A stretch of DNA of 15,929 nt from a bacterium. Lineage in GTDB: Bacteria; Spirochaetota; Spirochaetia; JABEVK01. Location of the stretch: positions 1 through 15,929 of the forward strand of contig JAJXVP010000046.1 of assembly GCA_021782055.1 (NCBI GenBank), read 5' to 3'. The position numbers were made by a program, and so were the translations under genes. The notes under the pieces are model-generated. The model was not told the origin of the DNA, searched no databases, and was given only the letters and a program-made list of their open reading frames with translations. Positions 1 through 8,344 of this stretch are shown here, piece by piece. The number at the start of each line of letters is the position of its first letter. Position 1 is the first letter of the stretch.

Positions 1-14
1 TCAGGAGGCCTCCG

Positions 15-317
15 GTGGCAACCGTCGATGAAGTTTATACAGCACTTAGTGAAGTTCTTGACCCCGATTTGGGTCTTCCTATTCTTGATCTGGGCTTGAT
101 TTATCGTGTGGATGTTCTTGAAGACCGCATCGAAGTAGATTTTACGTTGACTTCTCCGGCCTGTCCGGTTGGGGATTTGCTCGTCGAGGATATTCGTGAA
201 ACGGTAAAGGCGAGAACGGCCGTCGAAAATGTTCAGGTTCAGATTGTGTGGGACCCGCCTTGGAGCCAAGAAATGATGAGTGATGAAATGAAACTATCCC
301 TGGGATTTCCCATCTAA
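15..317 (+). CDS. sufT: SufT-like MIP18/DUF59 family iron-sulfur assembly protein
   Basis: This 100-residue protein belongs to the MIP18 (DUF59) family, whose bacterial SufT members help mature iron-sulfur proteins in the cytoplasm. Seen in the sequence: an N-terminal DPDLGLPILDLGLIY block (about residues 16-30), the conserved SPACPVGD segment with its cysteine at residue 50, and the family-type C-terminal PPW...MS...K..LGF tail. The length matches the small single-domain members of the family. The start is a GTG at 15, supported by AGGAGG at 3-8 with six bases between. It is the first gene of the visible suf cluster, 33 bases ahead of sufC, and its operon may continue to the left of the window. 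The related PaaD proteins share the fold, but the suf context favours SufT. Confidence 0.9.
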   Translation: MATVDEVYTALSEVLDPDLGLPILDLGLIYRVDVLEDRIEVDFTLTSPACPVGDLLVEDIRETVKARTAVENVQVQIVWDPPWSQEMMSDEMKLSLGFPI

Positions 318-350
318 GAATTGGGTTTTTCCCTCTGACAAGGAGTGCGC

Positions 351-1106
351 ATGAAAAGTTTGATTATTGAAGGCCTGAAGGCTGAAATTGAAGGAAAGCC
401 CATTTTGCATGGCGTGGATCTTGAAATCAAAACCGGCGAGTTTCACGCTCTTATGGGCCCCAATGGCCACGGAAAGTCGACGCTCGCCAACATCTTGATG
501 GGACACCCCAAGTATACTGTCACCGGTGGCTCGGTAAAGCTTGATGGGGTCAATATTCTGGAGCTGGATGTGCCTGACCGCGCCAAGGCTGGCTTGTTCC
601 TTGCTTTTCAGTACCCGGTTGAAATTCCTGGTGTCACCGTGGGAAAGTTCTTAAAGCGTGCCACTGAAATTCAGGCAGCGGCGAGAAAGCAACCCTTTAC
701 GGTGAGTCAGTTTTTGAAGACTGTCCGAGAAGACATGACTTTTTTGGAAATGGATCAAGGGTTTATTAACCGTTATTTGAATGAGGGTTTTTCGGGCGGT
801 GAGAAAAAACGGATGGAGATTCTTCAACTGTTAACGCTCAAGCCTAACTTTGCGCTTTTTGATGAAACGGACTCTGGGTTGGACATTGACGCCCTCAAGG
901 TTGTTTCGAAAGGCATCAACCGATTGAAAGGGCCCGAGTTTGGCGGCTTGATCATTACCCACTACCAACGAATTTTGAACTACGTTAATCCTGATAAAGT
1001 CCACATCCTTTACAAGGGAAAAATCGTGACCAGCGGCGGCACCGAGCTTGTGCATCAGCTGGAAGAAAAGGGCTACGACTGGGTGAAAGACCAGTTCGGC
1101 GCCTGA
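351..1106 (+). CDS. sufC: SufC, ATPase of the SufBCD iron-sulfur cluster scaffold
   Basis: SufC is the ABC-type ATPase that drives conformational change of the SufBD scaffold during cytoplasmic iron-sulfur cluster assembly. It is not a transporter and has no membrane segment. Visible motifs are Walker [10 protein letters not shown] (residues 36-44, Lys42), the signature FSGGEKKR (from about 147), Walker B ending in Asp171-Glu172, and the D-loop SGLD just after it. The length of 251 residues is usual for SufC. I start it at the ATG at 351, because AGGAG at 341-345 lies five bases upstream. A GTG at 345 in the same frame overlaps that ribosome binding site and is unlikely. sufB follows after 13 bases. 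Confidence 0.97.
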   Translation: MKSLIIEGLKAEIEGKPILHGVDLEIKTGEFHALMGPNGHGKSTLANILMGHPKYTVTGGSVKLDGVNILELDVPDRAKAGLFLAFQYPVEIPGVTVGKFLKRATEIQAAARKQPFTVSQFLKTVREDMTFLEMDQGFINRYLNEGFSGGEKKRMEILQLLTLKPNFALFDETDSGLDIDALKVVSKGINRLKGPEFGGLIITHYQRILNYVNPDKVHILYKGKIVTSGGTELVHQLEEKGYDWVKDQFGA

Positions 1107-1119
1107 AAAGGAGAACTGT

Positions 1120-2526
1120 ATGTCCAGTGAACCGGCTTTAAACGATTTTGCGGTAGATTACAAATATGGCTTTTCGATGCCCGAAACCGGTGTCATCAAA
1201 GCTGAAAAAGGTCTTTCAGAGCAGGTGGTGCGCCAAATCAGCGCCGCGAAAGGCGAGCCAAAGTGGATGTTGGAGTATCGGCTTCGCGCCTACGAAACGT
1301 TCCGCAAGCTCCCCATGCCGCATTGGGGGGCCTACCTCTCGGATATCGATTTCGATGACATCTATTACTATGTCAAACCCACCGAAGAGCAAACTACCTC
1401 GTGGGAAGATTTGCCAGACGAAATTCGCACGACCTATGACCGGCTAGGCATTCCCGAAGCTGAAAAGAAGTTTTTGGCGGGCGTTGGGGCTCAGTATGAC
1501 TCCGAAGTGGTTTACCACAACATCCGCAAAGATTTGGAACAAAAAGGCGTACTTTTTTCTGACCCAGAGTCTGCGGTTCGCGAACATCCCGAGATTGTGA
1601 AAAAATATTTTGGCACGGTGATTCCGTACAACGACAATAAGTTTGCTGCGCTGAATACCGCCGTGTGGTCGGGGGGCTCGTTTATCTATGTTCCGCCGGG
1701 AGTCAAAGTTGACATTCCCCTGCAGGCATATTTCCGCGTCAATACCAAGAGTTTTGGGCAGTTTGAGCGAACGCTGATCATTGTCGATGAAGGGGCCTTT
1801 GTCCATTACATTGAAGGTTGTACCGCACCGACGTTCACCAAAGACAGCTTGCACTCGGCCGTTGTAGAAATTGTTGCTCTCCCCGGAGCTCGGGTACGCT
1901 ATTCGACGGTTCAGAACTGGTCGAACAATATGTATAACCTGGTCACCAAACGCGCCTTTGCCTACGAGAATGCCACCATGGAATGGGTTGACGGCAACAT
2001 TGGCTCGAAGGTGACTATGAAGTATCCGGCCGTGTTTTTGATGGGCGAGGGTGCGCACGGCGAAGTGTTGTCCATTGCCTTTGCAAACAAGGGGCAAGAA
2101 CAGGATACCGGCGCTAAGATTCTGCATTTTGCGTCAAATACTTCGAGTGTGGTTACCGCTAAGTCTATTTCACGCTCGGGCGGGGTTTCGAGCTACCGAG
2201 GTTTGATCAAAGCTGGCCCCGGGCTCAAGAATATCCGCTCCAAAGTGGAGTGCGACGCCCTGCTTTTGGATGAAACCGCCAAGACTAACACCTACCCGGT
2301 TATGGATATCCAGACGGACGATGTCAGTATGGAGCACGAAGCAAAAGTTTCAAAGATTAGCGAAGATCAGCTTTTGTACCTGATGAGCCGGGGAATTAGC
2401 GAAGAAGAAGCGGGTTCAATGATTGTCAACGGCTTTATTGACCCCCTGGTTAAACAGCTTCCGATGGAATACGCCATCGAACTCAACCGCCTCATCGAAT
2501 TAGAGATGGAAGGCTCGGTCGGCTGA
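1120..2526 (+). CDS. sufB: SufB, scaffold subunit of the SufBCD complex
   Basis: SufB pairs with SufD and SufC2 to form the platform on which new Fe-S clusters are built from SufS-derived sulfur. The 468-residue length and the C-terminal signature ([17 protein letters not shown], then VNGFI) are typical. Cys378, in the KVECD segment, aligns with the essential Cys405 of E. coli SufB. The MEHEA motif (Glu405, His406, Glu407) aligns with the E. coli Glu-His-Glu cluster-binding residues. The E. coli GDQCGAHT segment is replaced by DETAKTNT, so a second cysteine is absent. This matches my memory of the Firmicutes/actinobacterial SufB type and is not damage. The ATG at 1120 follows AAGGAG at 1108-1113, which begins directly after the sufC stop. 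Confidence 0.97.
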   Translation: MSSEPALNDFAVDYKYGFSMPETGVIKAEKGLSEQVVRQISAAKGEPKWMLEYRLRAYETFRKLPMPHWGAYLSDIDFDDIYYYVKPTEEQTTSWEDLPDEIRTTYDRLGIPEAEKKFLAGVGAQYDSEVVYHNIRKDLEQKGVLFSDPESAVREHPEIVKKYFGTVIPYNDNKFAALNTAVWSGGSFIYVPPGVKVDIPLQAYFRVNTKSFGQFERTLIIVDEGAFVHYIEGCTAPTFTKDSLHSAVVEIVALPGARVRYSTVQNWSNNMYNLVTKRAFAYENATMEWVDGNIGSKVTMKYPAVFLMGEGAHGEVLSIAFANKGQEQDTGAKILHFASNTSSVVTAKSISRSGGVSSYRGLIKAGPGLKNIRSKVECDALLLDETAKTNTYPVMDIQTDDVSMEHEAKVSKISEDQLLYLMSRGISEEEAGSMIVNGFIDPLVKQLPMEYAIELNRLIELEMEGSVG

Positions 2527-2569
2527 GCCTCGCAAGGAAGTTTCAAGAAATCGACAAGGAACAACACAA

Positions 2570-3838
2570 GTGAGTTTGAATACCCCAGCATTTACAGGTT
2601 GGCCCAAAGAACCAGAATGGATGAAAGCCTTTCGGGCGAGGGCCCGTGCCGAAGCAACAGATCAACCCTGGCCTCATCGTCGTGTCGAAGAATGGCATCG
2701 CACCGACGTTACCGGGTTTCAATTCGAGAACCGGCAACCGCTTCCCGCTCAACAGGGGGCGGTGAAAGCCGGATCTCCTCTTGAGGGCTTCTCGGGATAT
2801 TTGAAATCTGACGGTGCAACAGTCACAGTTTGGTTGTCGCCGGCGCTGACGGAACAAGGGGTTCAACTGCTGCCGCTCGGGGATGTCATTCTGGGCAAAG
2901 GTGTGGCTAAACCGGACGCTTTGGACGCCGTTTTTTCAGAAATGCTGCGCCAAGTGGATAACAAAGTTCCGGCCCTTCACGCCGCCTTGTTGGGTTCGGG
3001 TGTGTTTCTTTCGGTTCCGGCCCAAGTAGTTATTGAAGCCCCACTGCTGATAGAGCTCACAGAAGCTCAGCAAGACAGCCTGAGCTCGCCGCATGTGGTT
3101 ATCAATGCCGGGCGAGCCAGTCAGTTTCAAGTCGTGCTTCGTCGCTCAAGCTCTGAGGCCCCTTTGACGGTGAACTCGGGAATGCAACTTCTGCTGGACG
3201 AGGGCGCTGTGGTTACTCTGGTCGATGTGCAAGAATACGGCTCGCAAACAGCGTGGGTTGATCACTCCCAGGCACGCTTGGGGCGTGATGCTCAGCTTTT
3301 TCACTGGTCAGCTCAGCTCGGTGGTAGACTCGTAAAAACAGATTTGGCGCTTAACCTTGAGGGAGAAGGCGCCTCGTTGAAAACCCACGGTTTGTATTTT
3401 GCCGTTCAAGATCAACATAAAGATATTCGTGTGGTTCAAAATCACCGCGCACCCAACACGTCAAGCTATGCGTTGTACAAAGGGGCTGTTCGTGACCGGT
3501 CTCGAACCGTTTTTCAGGGGCTTATTGAAGTAGCTCCCCAGGCACCTCGCACGGACGCCTACCTGTCTAACAAAAACCTGGTGTTGACGGACGGCGCACG
3601 CGCTGACAGCCTGCCACAGCTAAAAATTGACACCAACGATGTAAAATGTTCCCACGGTTCCACGACGGGAAAAGTCAACGAAGACGAGGTTTTTTACCTT
3701 ATGTCTAGAGGATTCTCTCGCGCTGAGGCTAGACTGTTGATAGCCGAGGGGTTATTTGCAGACTTGATTGCCGAGGCACCCGAATTCTTAAGGCAAGACA
3801 TTGAAGGGTATGTCGTACGGGCCTTGGGGGCTCCCTGA
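2570..3838 (+). CDS. sufD: SufD, SufB-paired subunit of the SufBCD complex
   Basis: SufD is the beta-helix partner of SufB and is needed for iron acquisition by the scaffold. The 422-residue protein has the SufD N-terminus (PWPHRRVEEWHRTDVTGF) and the shared SufB/SufD C-terminal core. The conserved KCSHGSTTG motif carries His362, which aligns with E. coli His360 at the SufB-SufD interface. The start is a GTG at 2570, preceded by AAGGA at 2556-2560. No ATG fits the N-terminal homology. The stop codon overlaps the sufS start by one base (TGATG), indicating translational coupling. Confidence 0.96.
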   Translation: MSLNTPAFTGWPKEPEWMKAFRARARAEATDQPWPHRRVEEWHRTDVTGFQFENRQPLPAQQGAVKAGSPLEGFSGYLKSDGATVTVWLSPALTEQGVQLLPLGDVILGKGVAKPDALDAVFSEMLRQVDNKVPALHAALLGSGVFLSVPAQVVIEAPLLIELTEAQQDSLSSPHVVINAGRASQFQVVLRRSSSEAPLTVNSGMQLLLDEGAVVTLVDVQEYGSQTAWVDHSQARLGRDAQLFHWSAQLGGRLVKTDLALNLEGEGASLKTHGLYFAVQDQHKDIRVVQNHRAPNTSSYALYKGAVRDRSRTVFQGLIEVAPQAPRTDAYLSNKNLVLTDGARADSLPQLKIDTNDVKCSHGSTTGKVNEDEVFYLMSRGFSRAEARLLIAEGLFADLIAEAPEFLRQDIEGYVVRALGAP

Positions 3839-5079
3839 TGAATAGCTCTCCCGACGATAGTAAAGCTCGACAACTGCGAAAGGATTTTCCGATTTTGGAA
3901 CGGCCCCTGACTTTTGGGGGTAAGGCCCGAACGCTGATTTATTTGGATAACGCCGCCACCACTCAAAAACCTAGGGCGGTTTTGGATGCTTTGCGCAACT
4001 TCTATGAAACCTCGAATGCCAACGTGCATCGAGCGATTCATGGACTTGGCGAAGAGGCCACTCGTTTGTACGAGGCCGCACGGGAACGAACGGTACGGTT
4101 TATTCACGCGCGTTCGTCCGAAGAAATTGTGTTTACCCGCGGGACCACCGAGTCGATAAACCTGGTGGCCTCTTCTTTTACGCAAAACCTTAAGCCTGGT
4201 GACGAGATTCTGCTGACAGAAATGGAGCATCACGCCAATCTGGTTCCGTGGCAAATGGCCGCCAGTCAGCGTGGCTTGGTTCTAAAGTTTATCCCCTTTG
4301 ACGACCAAGGGGAGCTGGAGCTTTCTCGTCTGCCCGCGCTTTGGTCGTCAAGAACTCGCTTGGTAGCAGTAACTCATGTTTCAAACGTTTTGGGTACAAT
4401 TAACCCAGTGGCAGAAATAATTCAATTCGCCCACGAACGTGGTGTCCCTGTCCTCGTCGATGGAGCCCAGGCGGCGCCCCACCTTAGGATTGATGTGCAG
4501 GCCTTAGATGCTGATTTTTATGCATTTTCGGGCCATAAGATGCTTGGTCCTACAGGGATAGGGGTTTTGTACGGCAAAAAAGAGCGCCTGGAAGCGCTAC
4601 CCCCCTTTGCTGGTGGTGGCGAAATGATTCGGTCGGTAACCCTAGAGGGGTTCGAACCCAATGTTTTGCCGTACAAGTTTGAAGCTGGGACTCCTAACAT
4701 GGAAGGGGCTGTCGGTCTTGCCGCTGCGATGGATTACCTTGAGGCTGCCGATTTAACCTGGGTCCACGAGTATGAGCAAGCGTTGACGCAGTATGCGCTG
4801 ACGCAGGTTGTTAAAGTGCCAGGTATCACGGTCTTTGGGCACGCCAAGAACCGTGGGGGTGTAATTGCCTTCACCCTCGAAGGTGTGCATTCGCACGATT
4901 TGGCGGCCTTTCTCGATCAAAAAGGCATTGCCGTTCGAGCTGGCCACCACTGCGCCCACCCCTTAGCCCGTAAACTTGGTGTAGTTTCTACTGCCAGAGC
5001 GAGCTTTTATCTCTATAATACGGTCGAAGAGGTCGACCTGTGGATTCAAGCCCTGCACGACGCAGCCCGTCTTTTGTAA
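3838..5079 (+). CDS. sufS: SufS, group II cysteine desulfurase
   Basis: SufS is a PLP enzyme that removes sulfur from cysteine, holds it as a persulfide and passes it to the SufBCD scaffold. Seen here: the FYAFSGHKMLGPTGIG block with PLP lysine Lys234 and His233, the PLP-contacting Asp208 in DGAQA, and the catalytic cysteine Cys372 in RAGHHCAHP, which is the group II form. The length of 413 residues is normal. It starts at an ATG overlapping the sufD stop by one base. Group II enzymes usually need a SufE or SufU partner. Neither is seen in this window, so the transfer partner must lie elsewhere or be absent. Confidence 0.96.
   Translation: MNSSPDDSKARQLRKDFPILERPLTFGGKARTLIYLDNAATTQKPRAVLDALRNFYETSNANVHRAIHGLGEEATRLYEAARERTVRFIHARSSEEIVFTRGTTESINLVASSFTQNLKPGDEILLTEMEHHANLVPWQMAASQRGLVLKFIPFDDQGELELSRLPALWSSRTRLVAVTHVSNVLGTINPVAEIIQFAHERGVPVLVDGAQAAPHLRIDVQALDADFYAFSGHKMLGPTGIGVLYGKKERLEALPPFAGGGEMIRSVTLEGFEPNVLPYKFEAGTPNMEGAVGLAAAMDYLEAADLTWVHEYEQALTQYALTQVVKVPGITVFGHAKNRGGVIAFTLEGVHSHDLAAFLDQKGIAVRAGHHCAHPLARKLGVVSTARASFYLYNTVEEVDLWIQALHDAARLL
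5027..5032 (+). promoter_or_regulatory. ribosome binding site inside sufS that sets the lipoprotein start
   Basis: AAGAGG lies seven bases before the GTG at 5040 while still inside the sufS reading frame. It decides the start of the lipoprotein and suggests that translation of the two genes is coupled. Confidence 0.6.
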
Positions 5080-5765
5080 AATCGTTAGAAACTCTGGGAA
5101 AACTCGGTTGTGGGCTGGTATGTCTAGCCCTCACGCTTAGTTCTTGTCAGCCGTCAACTCCAGCTATTATTCAAACTTTTACTCAGATCAATCACCGTTT
5201 TAACCCGGCTACGAGAGAGTGGGGCGAGCGGTTGGCGGTTTGGGCTCAAGTCCAAAACAAAGATGGCTGGACGGATATCCAAAAGATCATAATCCGACAC
5301 CCCGCCTCGGAAGTTTGGTGGAAGCTCGATAAAACGAATTGGGCTTACCGGCAAGATGGTGAGGCTATCTGGTTAGGGACCAATAACCTCGAGTCAACTG
5401 AGGGTAGTACCCTGCCGACGGGGACCTGGACGGTAACAGTGGTGACCAAGGCAGGTCAAACTTCAGAATCTGAGTTTACTTTACCAGCGCCTTTGGGTGT
5501 CGCGAAACCAGCTCCACTCCCCAAGCCGGTGTTTCTAGCAAAAGCGCCCTATAAAATCGAACACTTTCCGCTTCCTTGCTTGGCCTGGGTTTATGATTCC
5601 CAGGGGAATTTTATTGGCTCGTTACAGTTGACGGACCACCTTGTGTCTTCGACGCTATTGAACCCGCCACCCGTCCAAGGGCCACCGCAAGCGCGCTGGC
5701 TGGTGTTTTATACCAAAGATTCCCACGGTGAGGGGTTAGAAGCCGGGCCCTATTTTGTCCCTTGA
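5040..5765 (+). CDS. predicted lipoprotein of unknown function, overlapping the end of sufS
   Basis: I do not recognise this 241-residue protein. It has a lipoprotein-type signal: a long n-region containing RR and K residues, a hydrophobic stretch (about 22-33), then the lipobox LSSC with Cys36 as the probable lipidated residue. The mature part looks like beta-rich extracytoplasmic sequence (for example WTVTVVTKAGQTSESEFTL), rich in Trp and Pro. The GTG start at 5040 lies inside sufS, giving a 40-base overlap. AAGAGG at 5027-5032, seven bases upstream, supports it, and no later ATG, GTG or TTG exists before the hydrophobic segment. It is probably the last gene of the suf transcript, but nothing in the protein suggests a role in Fe-S assembly. 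Confidence 0.82.
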   Translation: MDSSPARRSPSFVKSLETLGKLGCGLVCLALTLSSCQPSTPAIIQTFTQINHRFNPATREWGERLAVWAQVQNKDGWTDIQKIIIRHPASEVWWKLDKTNWAYRQDGEAIWLGTNNLESTEGSTLPTGTWTVTVVTKAGQTSESEFTLPAPLGVAKPAPLPKPVFLAKAPYKIEHFPLPCLAWVYDSQGNFIGSLQLTDHLVSSTLLNPPPVQGPPQARWLVFYTKDSHGEGLEAGPYFVP

Positions 5766-5784
5766 GGCCGCTTGATTCAATTCG

Positions 5785-5850
5785 TTGCAAGGCAAGCTAC
5801 GGAATCTTGCAACCCAAGCTTAGGAATCTTGTAAGGCAAGCTAAGGAATA
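5785..5850. repeat. three imperfect 22-bp tandem repeats upstream of the SPOR protein gene
   Basis: Three head-to-tail units of exactly 22 bases lie at 5785-5806, 5807-5828 and 5829-5850. They share the blocks TTGYAA, CAAGCT and GGAAT at fixed spacing. By eye, unit 1 matches unit 2 at 18 of 22 positions and unit 3 at 19 of 22, and units 2 and 3 agree at 17. The array fills most of the gap between the lipoprotein stop and the SPOR gene and ends 37 bases before its start codon. The period is close to two helical turns, so the units could be stacked binding sites for a regulator. An RNA role is also possible, because CTTAG/CTAAG and CTTG/CAAG can pair across units 2 and 3. Confidence 0.85.
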
Positions 5851-5877
5851 AAGAAAGATTTGTCGAAATACTAGGGT

Positions 5878-5882
5878 GGAGG
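5878..5882 (+). promoter_or_regulatory. ribosome binding site deciding the SPOR protein start
   Basis: GGAGG lies five bases before the ATG at 5888. A GTG at 5876 in the same frame would overlap this site and lengthen the signal peptide with acidic residues, so the ATG is preferred. Confidence 0.75.
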
Positions 5883-5887
5883 AAAAT

Positions 5888-7033
5888 ATGAAGCATGCTT
5901 TTGGCATCCTACTGGCCTTTCTGTGTTTCAGCACCCCAGTTTGGGCTCAGACCAGTTGGAAGGGGCAAGCCGAAGTTTGGTCAGACCCCTCGCTTCCTCT
6001 TGACGGATATTTTGCCGCCACCGATCAGTTTCCTCGCAATACGATTTTGATTGTTGAAAGCTATCAGACCCATAAAACCGTGCAAGTACGAGTCACCTCT
6101 AGTCTGCCGCTGGGTTCACCCAACCTCGTAGTGTTATCCCCCAAGGCCGCTGCCGCTTTGGGTATGGAACAAGGTGAAAGTGTCCCGGTTTCGGTTCAAA
6201 TTGACAATTCTTTAGAAGGCTACTTGGCCTCGGGGAACGACAAGACGTGGAATCCCGATTCGGATGTTTCACCTTCGTTAGCGACGTCTGCTAGCCCTGC
6301 ACCTAGTCCGCCTCCTAGCACCGCACCGCCAGTTTCTGCCGCAAAGCCAGTGGTTCCTTCACTAAAACCAGTGACTCCTTCAGCATCGCCATTGCCTTCT
6401 GCCTCGCCATCGCCGGTACCCACAGCACCACCTGCGCCATTGCCTACTTCAGATAGTTTACCTGCTGTTTCTGCTCCTTTGCCCCTACCCGTACCGGCAC
6501 CGCTACCTTTGCCACCCCCCTTACCAGCACCTGTTGCGGAAGCTCCAGCTCCTGTAGCGGAAGCTCCGGTCGCGACTCCAACCCCAACGCCGACTCCTAC
6601 CCCCGCACCTGAGCCAGCTCCAGCGCCAGCGCCAGCGCCAGCGCCAGCGCCTGTTGCTCCCGCACCAGTGCCAGTTTCGCCCGAAACACCGGCAGAGGTT
6701 GCACCGGCTCTGACTTTAGCACCACCGCTACCCCCAGCTTCAGCAGTTTCAACTCCCGGCTTTTTAAAGGGTCCCATTTTGGGTAATGTGAGTCACGTTA
6801 CCTCGCTGAAAGGGCAAAGTTACGTGCAGTTGGCCGCTTTTGTTAAAGAAGCTGATTTGCTTCGTGCGCTGAGTAAGATTAAGTCTTACGTTCCTTTGAC
6901 GGTAATGACCAAAACTATCGGCAAATTGAACTACTTTATCTTAGTTGCCACCGCGCCGAGATCACAGTTAGGAGTTCTGCTGCTTCTGTTTCAACAGGAG
7001 GGTTATCTGACAGCCTTTGCGGTGCAGGGGTGA
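5888..7033 (+). CDS. secreted SPOR-domain protein with RlpA-like N-terminal domain
   Basis: This 381-residue envelope protein has three parts after a type I signal peptide (MKHAFGILLAFLC..., likely cut after VWA, residue 20). Residues about 22-115 resemble the RlpA-like double-psi beta-barrel: FPRNT..., then VQVRV and LSPKAAAALGM. Residues about 115-295 are a low-complexity Pro/Ala/Ser/Thr linker with PT and PA runs. Residues about 300-381 form a SPOR-like domain (SYVQLAAF...; ...YLTAFAVQG), a family that binds denuded peptidoglycan at division sites. RlpA proteins of other bacteria are septal lytic transglycosylases or structural proteins. The barrel here lacks an obvious catalytic Asp/His pair, so a wall-binding role is likelier than cleavage. 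The gene stands alone between the tandem repeats and a convergent operon. Confidence 0.88.
   Translation: MKHAFGILLAFLCFSTPVWAQTSWKGQAEVWSDPSLPLDGYFAATDQFPRNTILIVESYQTHKTVQVRVTSSLPLGSPNLVVLSPKAAAALGMEQGESVPVSVQIDNSLEGYLASGNDKTWNPDSDVSPSLATSASPAPSPPPSTAPPVSAAKPVVPSLKPVTPSASPLPSASPSPVPTAPPAPLPTSDSLPAVSAPLPLPVPAPLPLPPPLPAPVAEAPAPVAEAPVATPTPTPTPTPAPEPAPAPAPAPAPAPVAPAPVPVSPETPAEVAPALTLAPPLPPASAVSTPGFLKGPILGNVSHVTSLKGQSYVQLAAFVKEADLLRALSKIKSYVPLTVMTKTIGKLNYFILVATAPRSQLGVLLLLFQQEGYLTAFAVQG
6620..6649 (+). repeat. hexanucleotide microsatellite inside the Pro-rich linker
   Basis: Five perfect copies of CCAGCG in tandem, preceded by one variant copy (CCAGCT at 6614-6619), encode alternating Pro and Ala in the linker of the SPOR protein. 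Change in copy number would alter linker length by two residues per unit without breaking the frame. Confidence 0.9.
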
Positions 7034-7079
7034 GTCAAGCGTTTACCGGTGAGGCGAGCGTTTGCCTTGGGACAAAGAA

Positions 7080-7099
7080 CTAGGCTTAACAAGGCCTAG
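7080..7099. terminator. possible weak bidirectional terminator between convergent genes
   Basis: CTAGGC at 7080-7085 pairs with GCCTAG at 7094-7099 around an eight-base loop. The hairpin sits in the 84-base gap between the SPOR gene stop and the stop of the minus-strand operon, where a shared terminator is expected. The stem is short and neither side has a good T run, so the call is tentative. Confidence 0.35.
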
Positions 7100-7117
7100 A
7101 TTCAGGTTTCTCTTACC

Positions 7118-8320
7118 TTAGACCCAGGATTGCTGAGTTAACACTTTGTACCCCAGTGCGGGGCGCGCTGTTTCAATAGCCCGTTGCAAGGCGCGTTCAG
7201 CCTCATCAAGTAAAGTGTCGGGGAAGGTTATGCGCCCAGAAAGGGCACTAACCCCAGCAACGACACCAGGAAGCGCTAGCGAAGCGGCTTTTGCTTTTTG
7301 CAGAGCAGTTTCGAGCCCAGTGCCGGGCAGAATCACGGCATAAAAGCTGGGCGTTTCAAACCCTTCTTGGCTTCCTACGGCGTTAAAGAGACGACGTGCG
7401 GTATCTTGCGGGTTTCCCAACGGCAACCGAGAAAAGGCAATCACGCTGAGGTCTTGGTCGGGCAAGGCTTGGGAAAGTTCCCGAAGTCGTGCTTTTACAT
7501 CATTTTGACGCTGTCCGCCCCGATTCTCGTCCTGTTGTTCCACGGGTGCCCCGCCAGCGGACGAAGAAAAATCTAGTTCTTCGAGTGTCAGCTCAGCCCA
7601 TGGAGTGTCAGAGTTGCTCTTTGAGGCAGAGGCTAACTCCTGCTTGGGTTCTTCAAAGGTCTCAATATCAGGCAAATCGTAGTCCCAGTCCCAGGCTTTG
7701 GCCTGAACTGTTTCTGGATAGGACACCAGGGTTTGTTGTGACTCAGGGTCCAGGGCTGGAGTGTCGCCAGAGGTGGAATCCGAAGAAGTCCGCATCGTTG
7801 CGATTAACAAAAAGATTCCTGTTACCAACGTCAAAGCCGTCAAAAAGACACCCAAAGCCCGCATATCATTAAAGAGGTCGACTACGCCAAAAAACTGGCG
7901 GATTCCGGTCAGTTGCTGAGACGAGGGGGTATGGGGAATGAGAACAGAGGATTCCACTTGGGTAAAGAAATCTGGTTTCCAGGAGGGTAAGGGAACATAA
8001 GAGGTGGTTTCGGAGGTTGCCCTTGGTGCCGGGGGTGGGCCCCAATAAAATTCAGTGCCGAGCTGAGGGGAGCTGATGAAAACTACCTTCCAACGAGGGT
8101 CGTTCAGCAAGGTTTTTTGTAAAAGTGCCAAAGTATTGACTTGTGCCTCGGGTTGAGTGACGGTTGCCGCCACCTGCAAAGCCACCTGTTGAAGTGCTTG
8201 GTGCGAATGTTCCTGGGCTAAGTGCTTCTTGCCCCGCCAATCCTGTACTAGCCACAAGCTAAAGATGACCAGGCCTACAAAGACCACCACGGCGTAGATC
8301 CGCCACAATGTTGAGTTCAT
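7118..8320 (-). CDS. two-helix membrane protein with degenerate GGDEF-like domain
   Basis: This is a 400-residue inner-membrane protein. A first transmembrane helix (about 8-25) and a second (about 154-175) flank an extracytoplasmic domain of about 125 residues. Next comes an acidic, Ser-rich cytoplasmic linker (about 177-280), then a C-terminal domain (about 289-393) shaped like a GGDEF domain: SFYAVILPGTGLETALQKAK..., then a strand with GVSAL, then DEAERALQRAIE. The GGDEF motif itself is replaced by ETPSF (322-326), so diguanylate cyclase activity is not expected. A role as c-di-GMP sensor or protein-binding module is inferred. The ATG at 8320 has no clear ribosome binding site; TATAAT on the minus strand (8332-8327) lies just upstream. 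It is the last gene of the operon. Confidence 0.8.
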   Translation of the reverse strand: MNSTLWRIYAVVVFVGLVIFSLWLVQDWRGKKHLAQEHSHQALQQVALQVAATVTQPEAQVNTLALLQKTLLNDPRWKVVFISSPQLGTEFYWGPPPAPRATSETTSYVPLPSWKPDFFTQVESSVLIPHTPSSQQLTGIRQFFGVVDLFNDMRALGVFLTALTLVTGIFLLIATMRTSSDSTSGDTPALDPESQQTLVSYPETVQAKAWDWDYDLPDIETFEEPKQELASASKSNSDTPWAELTLEELDFSSSAGGAPVEQQDENRGGQRQNDVKARLRELSQALPDQDLSVIAFSRLPLGNPQDTARRLFNAVGSQEGFETPSFYAVILPGTGLETALQKAKAASLALPGVVAGVSALSGRITFPDTLLDEAERALQRAIETARPALGYKVLTQQSWV

Positions 8321-8344
8321 AGTCTTATTATATGTCAGGTCTTC

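Noticed and set aside
1444..2127. 227-codon minus-strand open frame within sufB
   Set aside because: The plus-strand sufB is certain, and the antisense translation matches no family pattern.
4646..4662. tRNA-like T-loop sequence GGGGTTCGAACCC within sufS
   Set aside because: It lies inside the sufS frame, encoding GFEPN, and no acceptor, D or anticodon arms can be built around it.
6220..6777. 185-codon minus-strand open frame, rich in Gly and Ala
   Set aside because: It is the antisense shadow of the Pro/Ala linker in the SPOR protein and has no independent support.
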